NCBI GenBank assembly: GCA_016212515.1
Contig: JACRFZ010000035.1
Location: 1 to 64,000 of the forward strand
Direction: 5' to 3'
Length of the DNA: 64,000 nucleotides
Origin: Candidatus Melainabacteria bacterium
GTDB lineage: Bacteria; Cyanobacteriota; Vampirovibrionia; Obscuribacterales; Obscuribacteraceae
In this document: piece after piece, positions 16,809 through 26,460 of the stretch
Layout: each line of letters starts with the position of its first letter
How positions within the stretch are numbered: the first letter of the stretch is position 1
Translations under genes and position numbers: made by a program
Notes under the pieces: generated by a model
The model's database searches: none
Told to the model about the DNA's origin: nothing
The model's input: only the letters and a program-made list of their open reading frames with translations

Positions 16809-19301
16809 CTAACTACCAGAACCAACGGGCCCGGCTACTTCGTTCGATTTCTCCTGGGTGCGTGTGCGCTGAGAGGCATATTGCAAAATAGCTTCCACCT
16901 GACTCAAATAGTTGGCGATGTACTGCGCCCTGAAGCCTCTCTGAATGAAGGCTTCCAGTCTAAGCCAGTCCTTGAGGGTGGAATGCAGGGTATTCACATC
17001 TTTGAGCAAGCCGTCGATTTCATCAGCGCGAGCGCGACCGCCAAGGTTGTGCATCGCTCTTTGCACCGCATCGATTTGATTGACCACATCATTAGTGGAG
17101 GCGGTATCTGACATGATGCGCTTCTTGGGGTCTTGCAGATAACGATTAACCATGGCCGCAAAATCATCAAAGAGAATGCGACTGGCCTTGAGCGGCTCGG
17201 CCTGCGGCGTCAGGATAGTGGCACGGCGATAAGGACCAACCTTCAGGACACCCACCTTTTTCTCATCCAGGTGAGCCACGGCAAACATAGTGGTACCCAG
17301 GGTACCGGTCACCCGCGCCGAGTCCAGTTGTTCAATCAAACCGGCCGTATCCAACTGCCGAATTGAAAGCCCCGGAAAGGCCAGACCCTTATCCTGGGTA
17401 GACTCGCGCACGAAGGCAGCCTGTTCGGTCAGTTCCTTGGGCGAAGCTACATATGTCATGGGATTGATGGTGTCCACCCAGCCGTTTGCCACCCAGGTCT
17501 CCCATTCCTGCTGAATGGCATTCAAGCGCATGCGCTTGGGAAAGGCATAGACGGCGGCGGAGATGCGAATACCGGGCTGCAGGGCCCGCAAAGTATCGGA
17601 CATATCCTTGACGAAGTTATTGACGATGGCCGTCTTCCAGTGCACCCACATCTGCCTGGTGTCATCATCGAGACGATCCAGAGACAAACCGGTTTCTCTT
17701 TCGAAACGCTGGCGACCAAGCCAGTTCCAACCCATTTCAGAACCACGGTTATTGAAGGGATAGCGAATGTAGTCGAGCTGAATACCATCTACTTTGTAGC
17801 TGTTCACCACTTCCAGAACCAAGTCTTTGGCATACTTACGGCACTCGGGATTGGATGGGTCGAGCCAGTACTCATACTGCCTGGGTGGCAGGAAGGAGCC
17901 CGTATTGGAAGTGAGAGCCCAGACCAGGTCATGACTGGACAGTACGGGGCCGGGGTAGTCCGACTCCTTACCAATGATGGGATTGTGCTTGGCATTGCCC
18001 ACATTGAAGATCCAGAACCAGGCGTGAAATTCCATTTTCCGCTTTCTCGCTTCCGCAAGAGCGGTTCCCAGCGGATCCCAGCCTATAGTCTCAGGATTCT
18101 GAACGGCCATCTTGGAGGGAAACATAGTGAAGCCGGCGTTATTGGTCTCGAAATAAACCGAGTTTATGCCTGCGGTTTTCAACTTGTCGAAGAGGTCGGC
18201 CATGCCTTTGGGGCCCTTGGTGGCCACGATGGTACCGCGGTCCAGCCAGATACAGCGGGCTTCCACCGGTCTCACCGGCATCGACTGAGCAAAGGCCATG
18301 GCAAAGTCCTGGCGGGCTTTCTGCAAGCGCTCATCGGCCTCGAGAAAACGTCTTTCCCGATAAGCTTCGTTGAAGGCTTTCACATGTTCAAGACCGGAGT
18401 CATAGAAGCCCTGAATAGTTTTGAGGGGCACGGAAAACTCGGCCTGTTTGGCTGTTTTGATGGCTTCATCGGTACGCTTGGCCAGGTAGTCCAGTTCGTT
18501 GGACAGAGTCTGGTACTCGGCATAACTTATCTGCACCGCCGCTTGCTGGGTGATGCCCGGAGAAAGTTCATCAAGGACTTGAGAGAGTAGCTGCGCATTG
18601 CTGGATATCTCACCCTGCACGCCCGGTGCCCACCCAATGTAGGCCGCGTTGCCCAGTCGGGTGATGGCGGCGGCAGTATTATTGCCGGAAGCGTCCTGCC
18701 AGTTGGCCAGCGCCTTGGCGGCAGGAGAAACAGTCAATTCGGCCACCACCGAGGCAATGGCGAATTCGGCATTGGTAGGCAGAGGCTCCCTGGGCCAAGT
18801 CAACTTGCCGACTTCTTTCAGGGTAGTCTCTTTCAAAGCTTGCACGCCGGCAAGCGCCATCAGGGACTGGGCTCCGGCGCCGGCTTGACCGGCACCATCG
18901 GTGATGACAAGCTTGCCGCCTGCCTGTTGATAATTGGAGAGGGCCGTCACTTCACTTTGCGGCAAATCCACCAGCAAAGGCACAACAATCAGCTTATATC
19001 CGGCCAACTTGGCCTGACCGGCCTCGATGTCGCCGTCGCTAAGCTCGTCAAAGCGCACATTGGCACCGTCTATGGCTGATTTGAAGACCTTAAAGTCATC
19101 TTCAAAAGTGCCGATGTGCTGATCTTGATAAACGGCGGCATTTCTAGCGCTCTTTAAGACAGCCACTGGTGAAGCGGCATAGGCCGGCAAGGCCAGCATC
19201 AACTGCAGACAGAAAACCAGTATGGTCAGTGATACCAGAGATAGTGACTTAAAGAAGCGACTGGAAGTAGTTCCCACCTTGTGCTTTAGTCCTGCCTTCA
19301 T
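16809..19301 (-). CDS. Exported glycosyl-hydrolase-like 10 (GHL10) family protein
   Basis: 830 residues. A basic start and hydrophobic segment with the cleavage-like site ALPAYAA near residue 40 give a signal peptide. Residues about 46-250 look like a glutamine-amidotransferase-like or ThuA-like fold (KLIVVPLLVDLP, GGKLVITDG). A helical linker spans 255-340. The GHL10 TIM-barrel runs from about 347 to 690: EARCIWLDRGTI, INSVYFETNNAGFTMFPS, FHAWFWIFNVGN, VDGIQLDYIRYPFNN and INPMTYVASP. A C-terminal helical region completes it. GHL10 proteins are thought to act on cell-envelope polysaccharides. It lies between smpB (7 bases upstream) and the propeller glycosidase (2 bases downstream). Confidence 0.85.
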   Translation of the reverse strand: MKAGLKHKVGTTSSRFFKSLSLVSLTILVFCLQLMLALPAYAASPVAVLKSARNAAVYQDQHIGTFEDDFKVFKSAIDGANVRFDELSDGDIEAGQAKLAGYKLIVVPLLVDLPQSEVTALSNYQQAGGKLVITDGAGQAGAGAQSLMALAGVQALKETTLKEVGKLTWPREPLPTNAEFAIASVVAELTVSPAAKALANWQDASGNNTAAAITRLGNAAYIGWAPGVQGEISSNAQLLSQVLDELSPGITQQAAVQISYAEYQTLSNELDYLAKRTDEAIKTAKQAEFSVPLKTIQGFYDSGLEHVKAFNEAYRERRFLEADERLQKARQDFAMAFAQSMPVRPVEARCIWLDRGTIVATKGPKGMADLFDKLKTAGINSVYFETNNAGFTMFPSKMAVQNPETIGWDPLGTALAEARKRKMEFHAWFWIFNVGNAKHNPIIGKESDYPGPVLSSHDLVWALTSNTGSFLPPRQYEYWLDPSNPECRKYAKDLVLEVVNSYKVDGIQLDYIRYPFNNRGSEMGWNWLGRQRFERETGLSLDRLDDDTRQMWVHWKTAIVNNFVKDMSDTLRALQPGIRISAAVYAFPKRMRLNAIQQEWETWVANGWVDTINPMTYVASPKELTEQAAFVRESTQDKGLAFPGLSIRQLDTAGLIEQLDSARVTGTLGTTMFAVAHLDEKKVGVLKVGPYRRATILTPQAEPLKASRILFDDFAAMVNRYLQDPKKRIMSDTASTNDVVNQIDAVQRAMHNLGGRARADEIDGLLKDVNTLHSTLKDWLRLEAFIQRGFRAQYIANYLSQVEAILQYASQRTRTQEKSNEVAGPVGSGS

Positions 19302-19308
19302 AATTCCC

Positions 19309-19854
19309 CTATAAATTCATATTGCGACTGGTCTTAACTACTCTATCCAGCTGACGTTTGGTTTCCTTTTGAGAAATTGCATCGCGCTTATCGTGAAGTT
19401 TTCGCCCCTTTGCCACGGCCAGGTCAACTTTAACCAGGTTGCCCTTGAAGTACAGTCTAAGGGGAATCAGGGTCAAGCCCTTCTCTTGAATGAGAGATTT
19501 CAACTTTAAAATCTGTTGAGAGTGCATGAGCAAGCGCCTCTTCCGCAGAGGCTCGTGATTGAAACGATTGCCGAAATCATATGGAGATATATGGCAATTG
19601 CATAGCCAGAGCTCCCCGTCTTCTATACGCACGTGGCTATCTTGCAGGGTGGCCTTGCCGGCGCGGATAGCCTTTACTTCCGTGCCAAGCAAGCTGATGC
19701 CTGTTTCATGGGTCTCAATAATCTCAAAGTCATGGCGGGCACGGCGATTATCGGCCACGGTTTTATAAACAGGCTTGTCTGCGTCCTTTTTATTGGACGG
19801 CTTGGCTGGTGCCGCTTTGGTCGGTACCGATTTGCCTTTGCCCTGTTTACTCAT
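19309..19854 (-). CDS. smpB: SsrA-binding protein SmpB
   Basis: 181 residues; the conserved core spans about 30-178 with a lysine-rich N-terminal extension of about 30 residues. Diagnostic segments are HDFEIIETHETGISLLGTEVK, split as HDFEIIETHE and GISLLGTEVKAIRAGKA, then LWLCNCHISPYDFGN, HEPLRKRRLLMH, LTLIPLRLYFKGN and GRKLHDKRD. SmpB delivers tmRNA to stalled ribosomes. It heads a minus-strand unit with two glycosidase-like genes. The gap to GHL10 is only 7 bases, an unusual partner for a trans-translation gene. The tmRNA gene itself is not seen in this window. Confidence 0.96.
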   Translation of the reverse strand: MSKQGKGKSVPTKAAPAKPSNKKDADKPVYKTVADNRRARHDFEIIETHETGISLLGTEVKAIRAGKATLQDSHVRIEDGELWLCNCHISPYDFGNRFNHEPLRKRRLLMHSQQILKLKSLIQEKGLTLIPLRLYFKGNLVKVDLAVAKGRKLHDKRDAISQKETKRQLDRVVKTSRNMNL

Positions 19855-20021
19855 GTTTGAACGACTGCTTACTGGTAATGGCTATACACAAGATACTGCC
19901 GACCGCCTGCAAATTAGCGGCACACCTACGACATCAACAACATCAACATAAGTATAGCGACTAAGAGATGCCAATGCTTGCTCTCAACAACCCTTGGCAG
20001 CCGTGGTATCATCATTTCATC

Positions 20022-21143
20022 ATGATCAAGATACAGCCCTTATTCGCCACAGATTCCACCCAGGTAAGAGCCTTGCTGCGTTACCAGGAAGAGCCCGTGC
20101 CTTATGAGAGTTTTTGTGCCGAAGAGCGCTATTTAATTACCGGTCTGGCATTCTGGCAACACTGGTTGCCCTGCCACCTGCATGTATCGCCTTCTGTTTA
20201 TGTGGCCAAGGAAGACGGACTGATTTTAGGTCTTATCTCCCTGCACCCGACCACCCGTTCCAAAACTTGCTGGCAGGTGGACCACCTGGTGGTACACCCC
20301 AACCACAGAGGACGGGGCATTGCCCAGGAATTACTGCGTTTCGCCTGCGCTCTCTTTGGCAGCCAGGGCATCAGTCATTTCATCGCAGAAGTCTCAGATC
20401 AGAATCCGGCCGCTCTCTCTTTGCTTGGCAGTTGCGGTTTCCGCCGCTCAGCAAGGATCACCCACTACCAGGTACCACCCGATCTCAACCTGACGGCCAT
20501 GGATATCGCCAGCGACAGCTTTCGCCTGGGTGTGCCGGAAGACCAGATTGGTCTTTACCAATTGCATCAGGATGTCTTGCCGGCCGACATCCGCCTCACC
20601 TTTCAATACACCCCCCAGGACTTCAAAATCTTTCCTATTAAGGTAGAAAGTCTGGATACCCTGGCAAGGCGCTTGATCAGAAGCCGCTCCTGGTTCTGGG
20701 TCTCCCAGGACTCGGAACGCAAGGTCATCACCTCCGCCTGCCGGGTCACCGCCCACAGGGAAGGGGACTATCATCTGGAGTTTGCCGTACATCCGGGCTT
20801 TAACCACACAGCCGGGCAAATTATCAATTTCGTGCTGTCCATAATGCGCCGGGCCGGCATGAAAGGTATGGTGATTGTGAAAGCCTATGACTTCCAGGGA
20901 CCGGTCATCGAGGCCCTGGAAGCGGCCGGGCTGGAAAGAGTCGGTCACTTCGCCTTACTGACAAGGGATTACTGGCTGAGAGCCAAGACCCCCAAGAAGC
21001 TATCCATTGAGACGAGCGTCAACTTAAACCCCCTGGCCAAACCGGCTATTAATATCAACCGGGAAGCATTGAATCGCGACTTGCTAACTCCCGGAATGTT
21101 ATCTATTGAATACCTGCGACTGGAAGGTTTTGAAGGTCTCTGA
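20022..21143 (+). CDS. GNAT-family N-acetyltransferase
   Basis: 373 residues if the ATG at 20022 is used; an in-frame ATG at 19968 would add 18 residues without clear family similarity. The N-terminal half is a GNAT domain with the acetyl-CoA-binding loop VHPNHRGRGIAQELL near residue 95, followed by FIAEVSDQNPAALSLLGSCGF, the typical motif B. The C-terminal half resembles a second, degenerate GNAT-like fold (FWVSQDSERKVITSACRV, then EFAVHPGFNHTAGQIINFVL), so the protein may be a tandem GNAT. The substrate is unknown. It is transcribed divergently from smpB. Confidence 0.82.
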   Translation: MIKIQPLFATDSTQVRALLRYQEEPVPYESFCAEERYLITGLAFWQHWLPCHLHVSPSVYVAKEDGLILGLISLHPTTRSKTCWQVDHLVVHPNHRGRGIAQELLRFACALFGSQGISHFIAEVSDQNPAALSLLGSCGFRRSARITHYQVPPDLNLTAMDIASDSFRLGVPEDQIGLYQLHQDVLPADIRLTFQYTPQDFKIFPIKVESLDTLARRLIRSRSWFWVSQDSERKVITSACRVTAHREGDYHLEFAVHPGFNHTAGQIINFVLSIMRRAGMKGMVIVKAYDFQGPVIEALEAAGLERVGHFALLTRDYWLRAKTPKKLSIETSVNLNPLAKPAININREALNRDLLTPGMLSIEYLRLEGFEGL

Positions 21144-21293
21144 AGGGCTTGGCAAGGCCGGCGCTACTTTAGCCCCGTTTAAGCCAGGACGTCCAGACTG
21201 CTGCTTTTCCTAATAATTCGATCATTTGGGCTTAGCTTTGTAAATGATTTGCGAAAGTCTTATATATCTCATCGGTCATCTGATAATCTGAGA

Positions 21294-21339
21294 CGTTGCG
21301 GTACCTATTCGTGGGTACCCTCGTCGCTGCCCTGCAACG
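21294..21339 (+). promoter_or_regulatory. Structured leader hairpin upstream of rpsL
   Basis: An imperfect stem-loop lies 33 bases before the rpsL GTG. The outer arms are 21294-21299 and 21334-21339 (CGTTGC/GCAACG), and the inner arms are 21300-21305 and 21314-21319 (GGTACC twice, self-complementary), with a 14-base bulge on the 3' side. Ribosomal protein operons are often autoregulated by such leaders. Whether a ribosomal protein binds here is inference. There is no U-run, so it is not a terminator. Confidence 0.5.
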
Positions 21340-21372
21340 ACATTAGTCATAGTTTGAGTTCTTAGGAGTGTA

Positions 21373-21783
21373 GTGGTGCCTACCATCAATCAGCTGATCA
21401 GACGCGAACGTGCCAAAGTGACTTACAAAACAAAGTCACCGGCTCTGAAATCATGCCCGCAAAGACGCGGCGTTTGCACACAGGTGAAGACCACCACACC
21501 CAAAAAGCCGAACTCGGCTCTGCGCAAAATCGCCAGGGTCAGATTGACCAACGGGATTGAAGTCACCGCCTATATTCCGGGCGTCGGCCACAACCTCCAG
21601 GAGCACTCCGTTGTTCTTATTCGCGGCGGCAGGGTGAAGGATCTTCCGGGCGTTCGCTACCACATCGTCAGAGGCGCTCTCGATACCGCTGGTGTCAAAG
21701 ACCGCATGCAAGGTCGCTCCAAGTACGGCGCCAAGCGTCCCAAGCCAGGCGCTGCTGCAGCCGCCAGCGGCAAGAAGAAGTAA
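21373..21783 (+). CDS. rpsL: 30S ribosomal protein S12
   Basis: 136 residues from GTG 21373, with a TTAGGAG ribosome binding site just upstream. S12 landmarks are [11 protein letters not shown] at the start, the decoding-centre segment [31 protein letters not shown] and [17 protein letters not shown]. The lysine of TPKKPNS and the KDLPG loop read as the streptomycin-sensitive type. The C-terminus has a short Ala/Lys-rich extension. It is followed by rpsG 26 bases later in the conserved str order. Confidence 0.98.
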   Translation: MVPTINQLIRRERAKVTYKTKSPALKSCPQRRGVCTQVKTTTPKKPNSALRKIARVRLTNGIEVTAYIPGVGHNLQEHSVVLIRGGRVKDLPGVRYHIVRGALDTAGVKDRMQGRSKYGAKRPKPGAAAAASGKKK

Positions 21784-21809
21784 ACCAGTAATATAGGAAA
21801 GAGATAGAG

Positions 21810-22280
21810 ATGTCCCGCAGAAAAGAAGCCGACAAAAGAGTTCCTAAAGCTGACCCTATTTACAACAGTCAGCTTGTTTCCCGTTTCGTCAATCGTATGA
21901 TGCAGCGCGGCAAGCGCAGCACCGCCCAGGGTCTCTTCTACGAGGCTCTCACGATTTTGAAAGACAGAACCAAGCAAGAACCTCTCGATGTTTTCAACAA
22001 AGCTGTTAAGAACGTCACCCCCCTCGTGGAAGTGAAAGCTCGTCGCGTCGGCGGTTCCACCTATCAGGTACCGGTAGAAGTTAAGCAACAGAGAGGCTTC
22101 GCTCTGGCTACCCAGTGGATCATTGCCAACTCCAGAAAGAGACCGGGCCGTACCTTCGCTGAAAGACTTTCTTCCGAACTCTTCGATGCCGCCAACGGCA
22201 CCGGTGCTTCCGTTAAGAAGAAAGACGAAACCCATAAAATGGCTGAAGCCAACAAAGCTTTTGCTCACTACCGCTACTAA
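21810..22280 (+). CDS. rpsG: 30S ribosomal protein S7
   Basis: 156 residues, the usual length. It starts MSRRKEADKRVPKADPIYN and contains NRMMQRGKRSTAQGLFYEAL, the 16S rRNA binding segment VEVKARRVGGSTYQVPVEV, and AFAHYRY at the C-terminus. S7 initiates assembly of the 30S head and is normally the autoregulator of the str operon. A GAAAGAGAT ribosome binding site precedes the ATG. A terminator hairpin lies directly after the stop, separating it from fusA. Confidence 0.98.
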   Translation: MSRRKEADKRVPKADPIYNSQLVSRFVNRMMQRGKRSTAQGLFYEALTILKDRTKQEPLDVFNKAVKNVTPLVEVKARRVGGSTYQVPVEVKQQRGFALATQWIIANSRKRPGRTFAERLSSELFDAANGTGASVKKKDETHKMAEANKAFAHYRY

Positions 22281-22301
22281 CGCGGTAAACACTGGCTTTC
22301 A

Positions 22302-22337
22302 AAACGCTTCGTGCCTTGATGGTGGCGAAGCGTTTTT
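22302..22337 (+). terminator. Rho-independent terminator between rpsG and fusA
   Basis: A 10-bp perfect stem with arms 22302-22311 and 22326-22335 (AAACGCTTCG/CGAAGCGTTT), a loop of 14 bases and a short T-run (22333-22337). It begins 22 bases after the rpsG stop and implies that fusA, 150 bases further on, has its own promoter or is expressed by read-through. Confidence 0.8.
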
Positions 22338-22484
22338 GCCTTTATATGTAAAGAATCTGCTTTTATAAAGTCGGATATCTTTATGAAGAATCAAAGGGGT
22401 AGATGCTCCCTGATGTTAACCTCGATAAACACTTCTATTTAAGAAGATCTGGGTCGAGCACAAAAAGCAAACTGGAAGGTCACA

Positions 22485-24620
22485 ATGGATAGCGTCAAAG
22501 AAAGGAAAACAGCGCCAGTGTCAGGAAGGACAGTAGAACTCAAAAATATTCGCAACATGGGTATTGCCGCCCACATCGATGCCGGCAAAACCACAACCAC
22601 AGAACGCATCCTCTTCTATTCCGGTTTGATCCACAGGATGGGTGAAGTGCACGAAGGCACCAGCTTCACCGACTGGATGGAGCAGGAAAAAGAGCGCGGT
22701 ATCACAATCACCGCCGCCGCCATCACCAGCCAGTGGAAGGGCAAGCGCATCAACCTCATCGACACCCCCGGGCACGTCGACTTCACCGTAGAAGTTGAGC
22801 GCTCCATGCGCGTTCTCGACGGCGTTGTCATCGTTCTTTGCGCCGTCGGCGGCGTCCAACCCCAGACCAATACAGTTTGGAAGCAAGCCAACCGTTACGA
22901 AGTACCCCGCATGATCCTGGTCAACAAAATGGACAGGACCGGTGCCGATTACTTCAAAGTCGTAAAACAGATCAAAGAGCAATTGCCCGGTATGACTACC
23001 ACCTGGGCTAATGCTCATCCCATGCAGATTCCGATTGGCGCTGAAGGCGACTTCAAAGGTCTTATCGACCTGGTCGAAATGAAAGCCCACGTCTACGACG
23101 AAACCGACCCCATGGGTCAGAAATTCAATATCGTCGACATTCCTGAAAATATGAAGGAAGAAGCCGAAATGTGGCGTCAACAACTGGTTGAAGCCGTTGT
23201 TGAAACCGACGACGAACTGATGGGCAAATACCTGGAAGGTGAAGCCATCGAATTGCCGGCTTTGAAAGAAGCCCTGCGCAAAGCCGTTTGCAACAACAAA
23301 GTGATTCCGATCCTTTGCGGTTCCGCCTTCAAAAACAAAGGCGTACAACAGCTTCTCGACGCCGTTGTCGAACTGCTGCCGTCTCCCGATGACGTCGCTT
23401 CCATCAAAGGCACCCTGCCCGATGGTTCCGAAACCGAGCGTCATTCCGATGAAAACGAGCCTTTCTCGGCCCTCGCTTTCAAAGTCATGAACGATCCCTT
23501 CGTCGGTAAACTGACCTTTATCCGCGTTTATTCCGGTAAGCTCTCGGCCGGTTCTTATGTGCTTAACAGCACCAAGGGCAAGCGTGAGCGCATCAGCCGC
23601 CTCGTGCAGCTACAAGCCGATAACCGTACCGACGTGGAAGAAGCCTTCGCCGGTGACATCGTCGCCGCCGTCGGTCTCAAGGACACCACCACCGGTGACA
23701 CTCTCTCCGCTGAGAACTCACCAATCATCCTTGAATCCATGAACTTCCCCGATCCGGTTATCTCCGTAGCCATCGAACCCAAAACCAAGGGCGATGCCGA
23801 CAAACTGGGCGTGTCACTTGGCCGCCTGGCGGAAGAAGACCCCACCTTCAAGGTGCGTGTGGACCACGAAACCGGTCAGACCATCATTGCCGGTATGGGC
23901 GAACTGCACCTGGAAATCATCGTTGACCGCCTGCTTCGTGAATTCAAAGTGGAAGCCAACGTTGGTAAACCGCAGGTTGCCTACCGCGAAACCATCAAGA
24001 AATCCGTCAAAGCCGAAGGCAAATTCATCCGTCAGTCGGGTGGTCGCGGTCAGTACGGACACTGCGTTCTGGAAATCGAGCCCCTGCCTGCCGGCGGTGG
24101 TTTCGAATGGGTCAACAAAATCGTCGGCGGTGTTATTCCGAAAGAATACATCCCTGCTTGCGAAACCGGTGTAAGAGACACACTGGTGGGCGGCGTACTG
24201 GCAGGTTACCCGGTCATCGACGTGAAAGTATCCCTCGTTTTCGGTTCGTATCACGATGTGGACTCCAACGAAATGGCCTTCCGCACCGCCGCTTCCATGG
24301 GCTTCAAAGAGGGCTTCATGAAAGCTCAGCCCACCCTGCTTGAACCTGTTATGAAGGTTGAAGTAGAGGTACCGGAAGAGTTCATGGGCGACGTCATCGG
24401 CGACATCTCCAGCCGCAGAGGACGCGTTGAAGGTATGGAAACCATCAGCGGACTATCCAAAGTAAGAGCCCAGGTTCCCCTTTCTGAAATGTTCGGTTAT
24501 GCCACCGACATCAGAAACAAAACCCGCGGTCAGGGCACATTCACCATGGAATTCGCCCAGTACGAGGACGTTCCCTCCAACATCGCCGAAGCAGTTATCA
24601 CTTCCAAGAAAGAGAAGTAA
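22485..24620 (+). CDS. fusA: Translation elongation factor G
   Basis: 711 residues in the five-domain EF-G layout. The GTPase motifs are [15 protein letters not shown] (G1), the G2 region [30 protein letters not shown] (G3), split here as DTPGHVDF and MRVLDGVV, and [10 protein letters not shown] (G4). Later landmarks are the domain III to V segments [21 protein letters not shown] (shown in part), [17 protein letters not shown] and the C-terminal [17 protein letters not shown]. It drives ribosomal translocation and, with RRF, recycling. No tufA follows; a terminator and an unrelated gene come next. Confidence 0.98.
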   Translation: MDSVKERKTAPVSGRTVELKNIRNMGIAAHIDAGKTTTTERILFYSGLIHRMGEVHEGTSFTDWMEQEKERGITITAAAITSQWKGKRINLIDTPGHVDFTVEVERSMRVLDGVVIVLCAVGGVQPQTNTVWKQANRYEVPRMILVNKMDRTGADYFKVVKQIKEQLPGMTTTWANAHPMQIPIGAEGDFKGLIDLVEMKAHVYDETDPMGQKFNIVDIPENMKEEAEMWRQQLVEAVVETDDELMGKYLEGEAIELPALKEALRKAVCNNKVIPILCGSAFKNKGVQQLLDAVVELLPSPDDVASIKGTLPDGSETERHSDENEPFSALAFKVMNDPFVGKLTFIRVYSGKLSAGSYVLNSTKGKRERISRLVQLQADNRTDVEEAFAGDIVAAVGLKDTTTGDTLSAENSPIILESMNFPDPVISVAIEPKTKGDADKLGVSLGRLAEEDPTFKVRVDHETGQTIIAGMGELHLEIIVDRLLREFKVEANVGKPQVAYRETIKKSVKAEGKFIRQSGGRGQYGHCVLEIEPLPAGGGFEWVNKIVGGVIPKEYIPACETGVRDTLVGGVLAGYPVIDVKVSLVFGSYHDVDSNEMAFRTAASMGFKEGFMKAQPTLLEPVMKVEVEVPEEFMGDVIGDISSRRGRVEGMETISGLSKVRAQVPLSEMFGYATDIRNKTRGQGTFTMEFAQYEDVPSNIAEAVITSKKEK

Positions 24621-24644
24621 TAACTTCAAAGAAAGATCAAAGAG

Positions 24645-24674
24645 AAGCCCGGGTACCCCCCGGGTTTCTTTTTT
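24645..24674 (+). terminator. Rho-independent terminator after fusA
   Basis: Stem arms 24645-24653 and 24659-24667 (9 pairs including one G-T), a loop of 5 bases, then CTTTTTT. It lies 24 bases after the fusA stop. Confidence 0.9.
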
Positions 24675-24723
24675 GCTGTTAATATGTACGCTCTCGCCTC
24701 TGTATTCAGGTTTGGAAGTAGTC

Positions 24724-25134
24724 ATGAAGTATCTACATAGCGGATACATTTTGTTCTGCCAGGAAGCCAGCCACGAAGAAAACGGCCGTGTCGACGCACG
24801 TGGACTATTTGATTTGTTCGTTGTCAAAGAGTTCCCTGCCAAGATGGATTGCATGTGCGTGCTGGGCTTCGGCACACCTTATGAAAGGCGGCAGTACAAA
24901 GGTACCGTCACCATCGAAGATCCCGACGGCAACATAATTTTCGAAAAGGAATTCCACGCCAACGACCCGGCCGATATCTTCAAAGGGCACTACCTTTTCA
25001 AGGCGGAAGCAACCCTGCCTAAAGAAGGTGCCTACGCCGCCAAGATTTCCTTGAAGAACTGGAAAGACGACACCATGTGGGACTTCGAGCGCAAGTTTTT
25101 CTCGATGCTGGAAGGCAGCCCGGTGGATCCCTGA
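24724..25134 (+). CDS. Hypothetical beta-rich small protein
   Basis: 136 residues from ATG 24724 with GGAAG 6 bases upstream. The longer in-frame extension runs backwards into fusA and is rejected. The protein starts MKYLHSGYILFCQEASHEEN and alternates strands and charged turns (RRQYKGTVTIEDPDGNIIFEKE split over two strands), resembling the C2/Ig-like sandwich of the small proteins annotated as DUF6941; that match is tentative. There is no signal peptide. It lies between the fusA terminator and the convergent DUF1501 operon, with only 3 bases between the stops. Confidence 0.65.
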   Translation: MKYLHSGYILFCQEASHEENGRVDARGLFDLFVVKEFPAKMDCMCVLGFGTPYERRQYKGTVTIEDPDGNIIFEKEFHANDPADIFKGHYLFKAEATLPKEGAYAAKISLKNWKDDTMWDFERKFFSMLEGSPVDP

Positions 25135-25137
25135 TCT

Positions 25138-26424
25138 TTAGACAAACGGGATTTTCTCGAAACTCCTACCCAGGATGGCGCGGGCATCACTGCCCAACCA
25201 GTCTTCGAGCAGCGCAGCGTAAACTGAGCGAAAATCGGTTTTAAAGCCCAGGTCACCTTGCACAAGTTTACTTGCCTCGAGCTCGGGATGCTCGCCATAG
25301 AGTCCGCCTTTAACACCCTTGCCCAATACAAAACAAGGGGCTGCCGCACCATGATCGGTGCCGCGTCCGTCGTTTTCCTGGGCCCGGCGACCGAATTCGG
25401 AATGAACCAGCACTAAAACCTCGTCGGCCACGCCACGGCACTCCAGATCGTCGAGAAAGGCCTTGAGCGAGCGTGACAAATTGCCGAGCAGACCGTTATG
25501 GGTACGGCTCTGATTGGCATGGGTATCAAAGCCGTCCATTTGCAGAGTGTACACACGGGCCCCCACCTGCCCTGCCACCATCTGCGCTATCAAACGCAAA
25601 GAGGCGGAGAGCCTTCCATCGGGATAGGAGGCGGTGCTTTTTGAAGCGGCATCGGCTGTCAGCTTATGCAACTTCTCTGAAGCAGCACTGGCAGCCAGTC
25701 CGGTCTTCACCAGTTGACCGGCGAGAGCCCCCTTAAACTGATAGTCTTTGTAGATATCTCTAAAACAACTGAGCTGCCTTTCTCTGTCGTTTTGATAATG
25801 GGAATCTACTTTAAAGCGAAAGTCACCCAGGTCGTAAACGGAGGGCACGGTTATCTTGCGCGCCAGAAGCGACTTGGGCAGCACCGGATCAATGTTTACA
25901 GCCGCAAGCATGCGGTTGGCAAGATCGTTCTTATCTTGCAAATCGAGATAGCGGCCCAGCCAACCGGTATCGCCGATAATATCAGGTTGGGCCGTTTGCC
26001 AGATTTCTATGGAGCGAAAATGAGAGCGATTCGGCTCCGGATAGCCAACCCCTTGCACCACGGCTAGTTTGCCTTCTTTGTACAGAGAGGCAAGTTCGCT
26101 CATGGACGGATTTAACCCCACAACACCATCTAAAGGCAAGACGCTTTCACCCTTAACGGCCAGCTTGGGTCGCAAGTCGTAGTAGCGCCCCATACCGTAA
26201 GGAACCACGGTATTGAGCCCATCATTGCCGCCGCTCAAGGTGAGCACCACCAGACAACGACGTCGACCGCTCTTATCATCCAGCAACCGGTCGGCAAGAG
26301 CAGCCGGCTGCGCCAGGCCGGTCAGGGTTAATAAAGACAGAGCAAGAAAGTCGCGGCGGCTGGTCTTGCCGCCGTCAAGCTTCAGGTTCGACTGTAATTG
26401 AGGATTCAACTTCACTTCCTTCAC
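25138..26424 (-). CDS. DUF1501 protein with Tat signal
   Basis: 428 residues. A twin-arginine signal is visible (SRRDFLALSLLTLTGLAQPA), predicting folded export. The family core follows: LTLSGGNDGLNTVVPYG, a VVQGVGYPEPNRSHFRS segment, QMDGFDTHANQ, and HSEFGRRAQEN with GTDHGAAAPCFVLG. DUF1501 belongs to the alkaline-phosphatase/sulfatase superfamily, and the Asp/His-rich motifs suggest metal binding. DUF1501 and DUF1800 genes are typically paired in many phyla; here DUF1800 lies 36 bases upstream. Biological role unknown. Confidence 0.88.
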   Translation of the reverse strand: MKEVKLNPQLQSNLKLDGGKTSRRDFLALSLLTLTGLAQPAALADRLLDDKSGRRRCLVVLTLSGGNDGLNTVVPYGMGRYYDLRPKLAVKGESVLPLDGVVGLNPSMSELASLYKEGKLAVVQGVGYPEPNRSHFRSIEIWQTAQPDIIGDTGWLGRYLDLQDKNDLANRMLAAVNIDPVLPKSLLARKITVPSVYDLGDFRFKVDSHYQNDRERQLSCFRDIYKDYQFKGALAGQLVKTGLAASAASEKLHKLTADAASKSTASYPDGRLSASLRLIAQMVAGQVGARVYTLQMDGFDTHANQSRTHNGLLGNLSRSLKAFLDDLECRGVADEVLVLVHSEFGRRAQENDGRGTDHGAAAPCFVLGKGVKGGLYGEHPELEASKLVQGDLGFKTDFRSVYAALLEDWLGSDARAILGRSFEKIPFV

Positions 26425-26460
26425 CTTGCCCTTTCTTACATCATATTATCTTAGTCTAGA

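Noticed and set aside
17640..18590. 316-codon ORF on the plus strand
   Set aside because: Antisense to the GHL10 gene, whose signal peptide and barrel motifs are clear; the ORF translation is low in recognisable motifs.
22521..23444. 307-codon ORF on the minus strand
   Set aside because: Antisense to fusA, a well-known effect of GC-rich third positions in a highly expressed gene.
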